64,000 bases of DNA from CAADGV01 sp040290295 (GTDB lineage Bacteria; Bacteroidota; Ignavibacteria; UBA10030; UBA6906): the NCBI GenBank assembly GCA_040290295.1, contig PSMW01000005.1:1-64000 (forward strand), read 5' to 3'. The stretch's first letter is position 1. Each line of letters starts with the position of its first letter. The translations under genes and the position numbers were made by a program. Positions 57,088 through 64,000 of the stretch are shown piece after piece. The notes under the pieces are model-generated. The model was not told the origin of the DNA. It saw nothing but the letters and a program-made list of their open reading frames with translations, and did not search any database.

Positions 57088-57784
57088 CGGTGTGTACTCG
57101 CGAATCGAACGGCTCCGTGCTTACCGGCAACACGATCGTGCCGTACTGAATGGTGGGTATGTCGAACCTGTTGACCGACGTGAACTGCAAATCGCGGAAT
57201 TTCATCTCCGCCACAACCGAGATCCTTTCGGTGAAGCGATAACTGACGCCGCTGAGCACGTGAATCCCGAAGCCTATTGTGCGGTCAACGGTCGGTGCTT
57301 CGATGCCGCCGATACTGTACAGCCGGCGACCGAAGTATGCGCCTGCACCGCCGCCCATATACACACCGAACGGATCGCTCGAAAGCGGTATCAGAAAATA
57401 TCCCGTCACTTCCACCGGCACCACGCGATAGCCGTCCTCCACCGGAACCTGTCGATTCTCCGACAAGCGGATCGACGACGTGCGCGTCGTACGTAAGTAA
57501 TCGGCAGAGAGCGCAACAGCAAGATCGGTTTCCGGAATGCGATAGCGCAGCTCGACACTCACTCCCCAAATATCTCTCAGAGAGAAAAACTGAGCGCGCT
57601 GGACTTCGTCTGGCGAGTTGGGTTGAGGAAACAGTTGCGAGGCAGTTGTGAAATTTCCTTTAAGCGAGACGGAAAAAGGCTTATCCTCCGCTTGCGCGGA
57701 ACCGAAGCCGACCACCATGCACAGTCCCACGCGTGCGATCCAAAGACGGAATCGCTTTCCCGTCGATACATGAGCACGTCCCAT
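57047..57784 (-). CDS. Outer-membrane beta-barrel protein
   Basis: A 245-residue exported protein with a signal peptide (KRFRLWIARVGLCMVVGFGS) and alternating strands through the rest (AVALSADYLRTTRTSSIRLS, FGVYMGGGAGAYFGRRLYS, IHVLSGVSYRFTERISVVAE, GIIFQLGVVVAF). It resembles outer-membrane barrel proteins of the OmpW/OprF-like type of eight to ten strands, not assigned further. It begins 18 bases after ppiD ends, so it is probably co-transcribed with it. The methyltransferase gene overlaps its 3' end. Confidence 0.75.
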   Translation of the reverse strand: MGRAHVSTGKRFRLWIARVGLCMVVGFGSAQAEDKPFSVSLKGNFTTASQLFPQPNSPDEVQRAQFFSLRDIWGVSVELRYRIPETDLAVALSADYLRTTRTSSIRLSENRQVPVEDGYRVVPVEVTGYFLIPLSSDPFGVYMGGGAGAYFGRRLYSIGGIEAPTVDRTIGFGIHVLSGVSYRFTERISVVAEMKFRDLQFTSVNRFDIPTIQYGTIVLPVSTEPFDSRVHTDGIIFQLGVVVAF

Positions 57785-57801
57785 ACTGCACCCCGTACAA
57801 C

Positions 57802-59940
57802 TCAACGATAGAAGAGATCTCGGTTGTCTTCAATCTCGGCAGTTTCTTTCAGCTTTGCAAGCCATTGGGCGACAAACCTGTTGCGTTTCTCTTGCAGCAT
57901 CTGGGTTCGAAGGATTTCGCGCTGGCTGGCATAAGCCGTGGAATCGAACGGTGTTTTGGAGCGAAGTTGCACGATGTACACGCCGCGGAAGCCGTTGAAC
58001 GGAGCCGAGATTTGTCCGGGCTGCAATCCTTCGATCACACCGACCACGTTCAGGTCACGACCGACGCCGGGGACACCCGCACTCGCCAAGAAGGGTCCCG
58101 TGGCTTGCACAGTAATGCGCGCATCCCACGACGTCAGCTTGGTCAAACTATCGGAAGGGGCAAGTTTTGCCTTGAAGGACGTAGCCAGCTCCCTCACCTT
58201 CTCCATCTTCTTTCTGCGCACAACCTGCGCACGGAAGGATTCCTTCACGTCGTCGAAGGGCTGTACACCGGCATCCTTGGCTTCCACAATCGTGAACACT
58301 GCCCAACCATTCGGAATCGTAAACGGATCGCTGACGGCACCGACACTATTCTTGAACGCCCACCTCGTCACGCTTTCGTTCACACCCAATCCGGGAATCA
58401 CGCCGCCTTTTTCCTGTACCACTGCTTCGCGCACATCCAACCCAACTGCGCTGGCTTCTTTCCAGAAACCGGCGGACTGAGCGAGAACGGCAAAATCCTT
58501 TGCTCGATCCGCCACCTCGTTCCTCGTTTGAGAACTAGGAACGAGCTTGGTGACAATCCTTGCCAATTTCAATTCACGTGCATCACGCCCCGTGACTTTG
58601 ATGATGTGAAGTCCGAACGCCGTGCGCACGGGTCCGATGATCTCGCCGACTTTTGCCTTGAAGCAAGCTTGTTCGAACTCGGGTACCATTCTGCCTTTGC
58701 CGAACCATCCGAGGTCTCCTCCTTTTTGTGCCGTGCCCGGGTCCTTGGAGTACTGAGCAGCAAGCGCAGCGAAGTCCTGCCCCGCCTTCGCTTTCTGGAG
58801 CACCTCTCGTGCGGTCGCCTTCGCCTGGTTGGAATCCGGTCCGGTGAGTTGGAAGAGAATATGACTTGCGCGGACGAATTCTTTTTCACCTTTCCGCTCA
58901 TCCAAAATCTTGATGATGTGGTACCCGTCGAGTTCGTGCAGCGGACCGATGACGTCGCCTTTCTTCGCGGCGAACACTGCCGTCTCGATTCCCGGCGCAA
59001 GTTCACCATGCTTGAACCACGCTCCGCTGTCCGGCTTATCCGAGTACAGGTTGACAAGTTGTAAGAAATTCTGGCCTTCCCTGGCTTTCTTGAGCGCGTC
59101 GTCAAGCTCGCTCATCTTGGAGGCGGTATCGGAGGCTGAGGGATGTTCTAAGAACGTCACATACTTCAACGTTCGTGTGGGCTGCACTTTGTAAAGTTCA
59201 AGATTTTCCTCGTAGTACGCCTTCAAGTCGGCGTCCGTCACGGTCACCTCGTCGTCCTTTACGAAGACGTTCGGATCGAACAAGGCGAAGAACGCGTCAT
59301 ACTTCACGTTCTGATCATGAAAGCGCCTCCGGACTTCTCCTTCGGTCACGCGCACACTCGCCGTGATGAGGCTCTGCAGCTTTTCTTGCAGGCGTCGTTG
59401 GCGGAGGTTCTTCTCATAGTCGGCAAGCCACTTGGTGCCAAACGCAGGATCCTTGCCTTTCGGGTCGCGAATGAATTGGTTGGGATCTCGGAGAAATTGC
59501 TCGTAGATTTCGCGGCGAAAGGCTCCCGTCGAGTCGATAAAGTTTCGTTTCAAATCTTCCGGAGGGCTGTCTCCTCGCACCCAATCGACTATTTCCTGAT
59601 CGCTCACCGTCAAGCCGAGCTTCTTGATTTGTTCATCGATGAGATGTTGGGTGATGAGTTGATCCCACACTTGCTGTCGGGTTTGCTGCATTTGGGTCTC
59701 GTCCGGTTCGACGTTCGATTGCTGTCGCTGATTTTCGGACACGGCCCGAACTAATTCACTGAACTCTTGAAACGTAATATCTTTCCCATTGACAGAGCCG
59801 ATCACGGTGTGTTGACCCCTCCCAGAGGTCAAACCGAGGTAGTCCATGCCCCATTCGAAGATGATGGTAACGAGAAACGCGATGAGGAGACCGATAAGAA
59901 TCGCAGGCATGCTTTCTCGCATGCGCGTCATAATAGGCAT
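57802..59940 (-). CDS. ppiD: PpiD-like peptidyl-prolyl cis-trans isomerase, inner-membrane anchored
   Basis: An intact 712-residue folding factor. An N-terminal transmembrane helix (PAILIGLLIAFLVTIIFEW) is followed by a SurA_N-type domain (NGKDITFQEFSELVRAVSEN), two parvulin domains (ASHILFQLTGPDSNQAKATA to YSKDPGTAQKGGDLGWFGKG, and the AFGLHIIKVTGR region) and a C-terminal helix (QREILRTQMLQEKRNRFVAQ). It helps exported proteins fold in the periplasm. It starts this minus-strand group; the divergent yggS gene lies 146 bases away. Confidence 0.93.
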   Translation of the reverse strand: MPIMTRMRESMPAILIGLLIAFLVTIIFEWGMDYLGLTSGRGQHTVIGSVNGKDITFQEFSELVRAVSENQRQQSNVEPDETQMQQTRQQVWDQLITQHLIDEQIKKLGLTVSDQEIVDWVRGDSPPEDLKRNFIDSTGAFRREIYEQFLRDPNQFIRDPKGKDPAFGTKWLADYEKNLRQRRLQEKLQSLITASVRVTEGEVRRRFHDQNVKYDAFFALFDPNVFVKDDEVTVTDADLKAYYEENLELYKVQPTRTLKYVTFLEHPSASDTASKMSELDDALKKAREGQNFLQLVNLYSDKPDSGAWFKHGELAPGIETAVFAAKKGDVIGPLHELDGYHIIKILDERKGEKEFVRASHILFQLTGPDSNQAKATAREVLQKAKAGQDFAALAAQYSKDPGTAQKGGDLGWFGKGRMVPEFEQACFKAKVGEIIGPVRTAFGLHIIKVTGRDARELKLARIVTKLVPSSQTRNEVADRAKDFAVLAQSAGFWKEASAVGLDVREAVVQEKGGVIPGLGVNESVTRWAFKNSVGAVSDPFTIPNGWAVFTIVEAKDAGVQPFDDVKESFRAQVVRRKKMEKVRELATSFKAKLAPSDSLTKLTSWDARITVQATGPFLASAGVPGVGRDLNVVGVIEGLQPGQISAPFNGFRGVYIVQLRSKTPFDSTAYASQREILRTQMLQEKRNRFVAQWLAKLKETAEIEDNRDLFYR

Positions 59941-60086
59941 AAGCCGTAGAACCTTCTCTTGGAAAAAAGACTGTTGGATGCTGAATTTCGCAACAAGACA
60001 AATATAACCGAAAGGTCGTGCAGATGCAATCGGTCGGTTCGTTGATTTTCAAGAGCACAAGGAGTATATTCAACGGTTGAATGTGA

Positions 60087-60782
60087 ATGATTGGCGAGAA
60101 TGTCGATACGATCCGCAGGAGGATCGAGGCTACGTGTGCGCGTTGCGGGAGGAACCTCGACGAGGTGACCTTGGTTGCAGTGTCGAAGACGTTTCCGGCC
60201 GAAGCGATAGCTGAAGCATGCGATGCCGGCGTGAGGGACGTCGGCGAAAATTACGTTCAAGAACTTCTCCAGAAGCGTGAACAGTTGAGCGGACGCTCGA
60301 TCCGCTGGCACTTCATCGGTCACTTGCAATCCAACAAAGTCAAATACCTCATCCCGTGGATTCATCTGATCCACGCGGTGGACAACGCAAACATTGCACG
60401 CGAGATCGACAAACGGGCAGCGCAAGCAGGAAGCACCGCAGAAGTGTTGGTCGAGGTCAACACCACCGGCGAGCAATCGAAGTTCGGTATCCGACCGGAA
60501 GCAACGGAAGCATTTGTGCGGAGCTTGGCGCAGCTCGCCCATCTGCGGATCGTCGGCCTGATGACCATCGGTCCGTTTCTGCCCGATCCGGAAGAGTCGA
60601 GGCCCATGTTTCGCACATTGCGCGTATTGAAAGAGCACCTCGAACACCTCGATCAACCGAACGTCGCCATGCGCCATCTGTCGATGGGAATGACAGGCGA
60701 CTTCGAGGTCGCCATCGAAGAGGGTGCAACGCTCATCCGCATCGGCACTGCCCTCTTCGGAAAACGGACACCAAAAGCATAA
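60087..60782 (+). CDS. YggS-family PLP homeostasis protein
   Basis: A 231-residue single-domain PLP-binding protein (PLPBP/YggS). Lys34 in TLVAVSKTFPAEAI binds the cofactor; VGENYVQELLQKREQL, WHFIGHLQSNKVKYL, VEVNTTGEQSKFGI and MRHLSMGMTGDFEVAIEEGA follow, ending IRIGTALFGKR. It keeps vitamin B6 balanced rather than catalysing a known reaction. DivIVA follows by 23 bases and the order yggS-divIVA-ileS is a known cell-division-associated neighbourhood in some bacteria. Start at 60087. Confidence 0.94.
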   Translation: MIGENVDTIRRRIEATCARCGRNLDEVTLVAVSKTFPAEAIAEACDAGVRDVGENYVQELLQKREQLSGRSIRWHFIGHLQSNKVKYLIPWIHLIHAVDNANIAREIDKRAAQAGSTAEVLVEVNTTGEQSKFGIRPEATEAFVRSLAQLAHLRIVGLMTIGPFLPDPEESRPMFRTLRVLKEHLEHLDQPNVAMRHLSMGMTGDFEVAIEEGATLIRIGTALFGKRTPKA

Positions 60783-60805
60783 CCCACGTATCGAGGAGAA
60801 CCGCT

Positions 60806-61363
60806 ATGAAGCTGACGCCGCTGGACATCCGGAAGCAAGAATTCAAGAAAGTGCTACGCGGGTACGATCCCGTGGAGGTGGAAACATTCACCGAGATGGC
60901 TGCCAACGAAATGGAGAATCTCCTCAAGGAGCTGAATGAGTGCCGCACGAAGGTGACCGAGTTGGAGACGCAACTCCGGGATTACAGGATGATGGAGAAA
61001 ACACTTCAGCAAACCTTGATGCAGGCGCAAGAGACGACCGGCAAGACGTACGAAGCCGCGCGGCGCGATGCCGAATCCATCATCAAAGATGCGGAAATGA
61101 AAGCTGCGCAGATCATCAACACGGCGAACGTGGAGCTTGGTAAGCTCAATCACGAGATCATGCAACTCCGTTCACGTCGCGATTCGTTGATCGGCAGGTT
61201 GCGTGTGTTGCTCAGCTCCGAACTCGAATTGATGAAAGCCCTCGAGTTGGGGAGCGATCCGATTCTTGCCGACGACCCGACACACGGCACCGGCAAGACG
61301 GCTATCGAATTGGACAATATCCTCAAGGCTATCCAAGATGTCGGACCTCAGGAAACGCATTGA
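60806..61363 (+). CDS. DivIVA-domain protein
   Basis: A 185-residue protein. The N-terminal DivIVA membrane-curvature module (LTPLDIRKQEFKKVLRGYDP, VETFTEMAANEMENLL) leads into a coiled coil at about 35-130, ending with ETTGKTYEAARRDAESIIKD and IINTANVELGKLNHEIMQ. Such proteins organise division or polar growth. GGAGAA lies upstream of the ATG at 60806. The purine nucleoside phosphorylase gene overlaps its end by 26 bases. Confidence 0.92.
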   Translation: MKLTPLDIRKQEFKKVLRGYDPVEVETFTEMAANEMENLLKELNECRTKVTELETQLRDYRMMEKTLQQTLMQAQETTGKTYEAARRDAESIIKDAEMKAAQIINTANVELGKLNHEIMQLRSRRDSLIGRLRVLLSSELELMKALELGSDPILADDPTHGTGKTAIELDNILKAIQDVGPQETH

Positions 61364-62159
61364 CGAAGCAATCGGCTTTCTTCGCACCAAGACGAAACTC
61401 CAGCCTTCGGTAGGAATCATCCTCGGCACGGGTCTCGGAGGGCTTGTCAAAGAGATCACTCCCGAAATCATGATCGACTACCGGGAGATTCCTCATTTCC
61501 CCGTCTCCACCGTCGAGTCTCATTTCGGGCGGTTGATCTTCGGAACGCTGGCTGGAAACAATGTGGTTGCCATGCAGGGACGCTTTCATTATTACGAAGG
61601 CTACAGCATGCAACAGGTGACCTTTCCGGTTCGGGTCATGAAGTTTCTCGGCGTGGACACCGTGTTGATTTCGAACGCCGCAGGCGGCATGAACCCCCAA
61701 TTTCGAAAGGGGAGTATCATGATCATCACCGACCATATCAATTTACAAGGTGACAATCCGTTGATCGGTCCGAATGATGATACGTTGGGACCTCGATTCC
61801 CCGACATGTCGGAACCCTACAACAAGGCACTGATCGGCCTTGCCGAAGAGGTTGCACTCGAATTGAAGATTCGCGTCGAACGGGGTGTGTTCGTTGCTGT
61901 TGCCGGACCGAATCTTGAAACGCGTGCGGAGTATCGCTTCCTGCGGTGGATCGGTGCTGATGCGGTCGGCATGTCCACTGTTCCAGAAACGATTGTGGCA
62001 AACCACATGGGCATGCGCGTGCTCGGTTTCTCGATCATTACCGACGAGTGTTTCCCAGATGCCTTGCAACCTGCGAACCTTGCCGAGATCATTGCTGTTG
62101 CCGCTGCGACGGAACCGAAGCTGACGGCGATTATGAAGAAAGTTGTCGAACGAATATGA
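61338..62159 (+). CDS. punA: Purine nucleoside phosphorylase
   Basis: A 273-residue trimeric PNP family enzyme that splits purine nucleosides with phosphate. Motifs: phosphate-site IILGTGLGGLVKEI, MQGRFHYYEGYSMQQVTFPV, ISNAAGGMN and AVAGPNLETRAEYRF with GADAVGMSTVPETIVA. Start at 61338 (MSDLRKRIDEAIGFL), inside the divIVA end; the extension to 61266 is in another frame of divIVA and less likely. DUF2905 follows by 19 bases. Confidence 0.95.
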   Translation: MSDLRKRIDEAIGFLRTKTKLQPSVGIILGTGLGGLVKEITPEIMIDYREIPHFPVSTVESHFGRLIFGTLAGNNVVAMQGRFHYYEGYSMQQVTFPVRVMKFLGVDTVLISNAAGGMNPQFRKGSIMIITDHINLQGDNPLIGPNDDTLGPRFPDMSEPYNKALIGLAEEVALELKIRVERGVFVAVAGPNLETRAEYRFLRWIGADAVGMSTVPETIVANHMGMRVLGFSIITDECFPDALQPANLAEIIAVAAATEPKLTAIMKKVVERI

Positions 62160-62178
62160 ATTCAGGTGGTGAGGCACC

Positions 62179-62406
62179 ATGGACATCCAGAGCATCGGAA
62201 AATTCTTGTTGCTTATCGGACTGCTGCTTGTGGTAATCGGCGGCGTGTTGATGTTCGTCGAGAAGATCCCCTTCCTTGGAAGACTCCCGGGTGATATTCG
62301 TATCGAGAGGGAGAATTTTCGATTCTACTTCCCCATCGCGACCAGCATCCTGCTGAGCATTGTGGTGAGTGTGATCTTGTGGCTGATTTCTCATTTCAGA
62401 AAGTAG
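62179..62406 (+). CDS. DUF2905 domain membrane protein
   Basis: A 75-residue protein with two hydrophobic segments (IGKFLLLIGLLLVVIGGVLM and YFPIATSILLSIVVSVILWL) flanking the family motif LGRLPGDIRIERENFRFYFP. Function unknown; the family is widespread and often next to purine or division genes. It lies 19 bases after PNP and five before the SIMPL gene, so it is in the same operon. Confidence 0.92.
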   Translation: MDIQSIGKFLLLIGLLLVVIGGVLMFVEKIPFLGRLPGDIRIERENFRFYFPIATSILLSIVVSVILWLISHFRK

Positions 62407-62410
62407 GCGT

Positions 62411-63109
62411 ATGAAACCGATCGTGGTCACAGCCCTGATCGTTGTCGCGACGTGGTCGGGACTTGCCCAGCAGTCCGCCACCTCTTCACAACAGCGAACC
62501 GTGACTGTACGAGGCGAAGCAAGCACCACGGTGGAACCGGATCAGATACGAATGACAGTACAAGTGAGTGCTCGTGCAGATGCAGCCGTCGACGCTATGC
62601 GCGCTGCCGGCACCAAAACCAAAACGGTGCTCGGCGTGCTCAAGCGTCTCGGCGTTCCCGAGCAAACAATCCAGACGACTCGTGCAACCATCGCACCCGT
62701 GTACGACTACGCACGACAAATTCAGCCTCCTCCGATCATCGGCTACACCGCATCCAACGAGTTCACGGTGCTGTTCAAAGGCAAGACGATGGAGAACGTC
62801 GGCGCGTTCATGGATCAAGCCGTCGAAGCGGGCGCAACGAATTTTGGCAATCTTGTTTTCGAGTCTTCCCGACAACGCGCGATCGAGCGTGAGGCGTTGA
62901 CCAAAGCTGCCGCTGATGCGCACGCTCGTGCACAAGTGCTGGCGAAGGAACTTGGCGCGTCTCTCGGACAAGTTCTGAGCATCTCCGAGAGCGTCGTCGG
63001 GCGACCGGGACCCATCATGATGCGTAGTGCTGCGGAAACGGCTGCACCGATCATGAGTGGCGAGCTGACCATCACCGCCAGCGTGGAGGTGGTCTTCGCA
63101 TTGCAATGA
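62411..63109 (+). CDS. Exported SIMPL (DUF541) domain protein
   Basis: A 232-residue periplasmic or outer-membrane protein with a signal peptide (KPIVVTALIVVATWSGLA) and a SIMPL domain: TVRGEASTTVEPDQIRMTVQ at the start, VYDYARQIQPPPIIGYTASN in the middle, and ALTKAAADAHARAQVLAKEL with a final TITASVEVVFAL. The family includes the oxidative-stress defence protein YggE; precise role unknown. Start follows DUF2905 by five bases. Confidence 0.92.
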   Translation: MKPIVVTALIVVATWSGLAQQSATSSQQRTVTVRGEASTTVEPDQIRMTVQVSARADAAVDAMRAAGTKTKTVLGVLKRLGVPEQTIQTTRATIAPVYDYARQIQPPPIIGYTASNEFTVLFKGKTMENVGAFMDQAVEAGATNFGNLVFESSRQRAIEREALTKAAADAHARAQVLAKELGASLGQVLSISESVVGRPGPIMMRSAAETAAPIMSGELTITASVEVVFALQ

Positions 63110-63160
63110 CGCATCGCCACACCCATCATCGGCACCCGAACGAAGAAGAGAGCACCACGC

Positions 63161-64000
63161 ATGAACTTCAAAGAACTTACAGAAAAAATTCCTTACCCGC
63201 AGATCGATCAAGAAATCCTTTCCTTCTGGAAAGAGCAGAGGATTTTTGAGAAGAGCATCACCACACGCGAAGGCAAACCCGGCTTCACCTTCTACGAAGG
63301 ACCACCGACAGCCAACGGAAAGCCCGGTATCCACCATGTGATGAGTCGGACACTGAAGGACTTGGTTTGCCGCTACAAGACCATGCGCGGCTTTCAGGTG
63401 CATCGCAAGGCGGGTTGGGACACGCATGGTCTCCCCGTCGAAATTGAGGTGGAAAAGCAACTCGGCTTCAAACACAAAGATGAGATCGTCGATTTCGGCA
63501 TTGAGAAGTTCAACCGCCTCTGCCGCGAATCGGTCTGGAAGTACAAAAGTGACTGGGAAGTGATGACTGAACAGATGGGATATTGGGTGGATCTTTCGAA
63601 GCCGTACATCACGTTCGAGAACGAGTACATCGAATCCATCTGGTGGGCGCTCAAACGATTCTACGAAGAAGGCATGATGTACAAGGGCTACAAGATTCAG
63701 CCCTACTGCCCGCGATGCGAAACACCACTCTCCTCGCACGAAGTATCGCTCGGCTACGAGGACGTGAAGGACCCGAGCGTGTACGCCAAGATGCGGTTGA
63801 AGAGCAAGCCCGACACCTCATTGTTGGTCTGGACGACAACGCCGTGGACGTTGATCTCCAACGTTGCCCTTGCCGTGCATCCCGATGTTTCCTACGTACG
63901 CGTCGACCATAAGGGCGAAAAGCTGATATTGGCAGAGGCGCGCCTTTCGGTGTTGGAAGGCGACTACACGATCATCGAACGCTTCCGCGGCATGCAGCTT
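63161..64000 (+). CDS. ileS: Isoleucyl-tRNA synthetase, N-terminal part (runs off edge)
   Basis: The first 280 residues of a class I isoleucyl-tRNA synthetase. The ATP-binding HIGH-type motif is in EGPPTANGKPGIHHVMSRTL; GWDTHGLPVEIEVEKQLGFK and DLSKPYITFENEYIESIWWA follow, then CP1 editing-domain elements (LVWTTTPWTLISNVALAVHP). The eukaryote-like long-variant style (YEGPPTANGKPGIHH, KQLGFKHKDEI) suggests the IleRS2 class. The open frame continues past position 64000. GAAGAAGAG lies about nine bases before the ATG. Confidence 0.95.
   Translation, partial: MNFKELTEKIPYPQIDQEILSFWKEQRIFEKSITTREGKPGFTFYEGPPTANGKPGIHHVMSRTLKDLVCRYKTMRGFQVHRKAGWDTHGLPVEIEVEKQLGFKHKDEIVDFGIEKFNRLCRESVWKYKSDWEVMTEQMGYWVDLSKPYITFENEYIESIWWALKRFYEEGMMYKGYKIQPYCPRCETPLSSHEVSLGYEDVKDPSVYAKMRLKSKPDTSLLVWTTTPWTLISNVALAVHPDVSYVRVDHKGEKLILAEARLSVLEGDYTIIERFRGMQL

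Noticed and set aside
1..64000. CRISPR arrays, rRNA, tRNA, insertion sequences and phage genes
   Set aside because: I looked for regular repeats, transposase motifs, cloverleaf-like stretches and rRNA-like sequence and found none I could support.

Overview
The window looks like a draft, scaffolded chromosome segment from a Bacteroidota/Chlorobiota-type (FCB group) bacterium, most like Ignavibacteria or Kapabacteria. The evidence is several secreted proteins with type IX secretion (T9SS) C-terminal sorting domains containing YPNPFN, a PorV/PorQ-family outer-membrane protein, TonB-dependent receptors (TBDRs) with a CarboxypepD_reg-like N-terminus, and outer-membrane assembly proteins typical of diderms. 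The placement is inferred from gene content only. Three runs of N (13803-13812, 46690-46793, 54870-55000) mark scaffold gaps.

Layout. 1-2.4 kb (minus): small accessory genes, namely a cupin, a MerR regulator with a Cys cluster and an OsmC peroxidase. 2.7-5.2 kb: cydAB bd oxidase. 5.3-20.2 kb: an accessory secretion region with an M14 carboxypeptidase, a cyanophycinase-like peptidase carrying a T9SS tail, a PorV-like protein, a large T9SS cargo protein and a broken TBDR. Inside that TBDR lies a lower-GC, plus-strand block (about 13.19-17.48 kb) with two or three secreted proteins and a second, truncated TBDR. A truncated RpiR regulator and a truncated T9SS adhesin follow. 20.2-23.6 kb (minus): M20 peptidase, exported cyanophycinase and YfcC carrier, which look like a peptide or cyanophycin utilisation operon. 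23.8-27.1 kb: tricorn-type protease. 28-31.5 kb: PnuC and the three-subunit proton-translocating transhydrogenase. 31.8-34.5 kb: an aldehyde dehydrogenase, bacterioferritin and a membrane methyltransferase. 34.6-41.1 kb: the whole pyruvate dehydrogenase complex (lpdA, aceF, aceE) with a divergent lipoate ligase. 41.4-44.1 kb: a cytochrome c/beta-barrel fusion, an alpha/beta hydrolase and a lipoprotein. 44.2-60 kb (minus): envelope biogenesis, namely a peptidase-MA/TolB/BamA-like protein, RNase R, TamB, both halves of heptose activation, shikimate kinase, a methyltransferase, an OM barrel protein and PpiD. 60-64 kb (plus): YggS, DivIVA, PNP, DUF2905, SIMPL and the start of IleS.

A striking feature is uneven gene integrity. 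The housekeeping genes of 30-64 kb are almost all intact over very long frames. Many genes in 0.2-28.6 kb carry single-base frameshifts (often in homopolymers) or an in-frame stop, and four abrupt joins truncate genes between 13.2 and 19.3 kb. Whether this is gene decay, local assembly error or mixed strains cannot be settled from the sequence alone. It is the main thing to check.

Working together: the TBDR, cargo and PorV-like genes form a T9SS secretion cassette. The M14, M20, S51 and tricorn peptidases plus YfcC point to a peptide-using heterotroph. PDH, transhydrogenase and bd oxidase supply acetyl-CoA, NADPH and microaerobic respiration. The 44-60 kb block maintains the LPS-bearing outer membrane.
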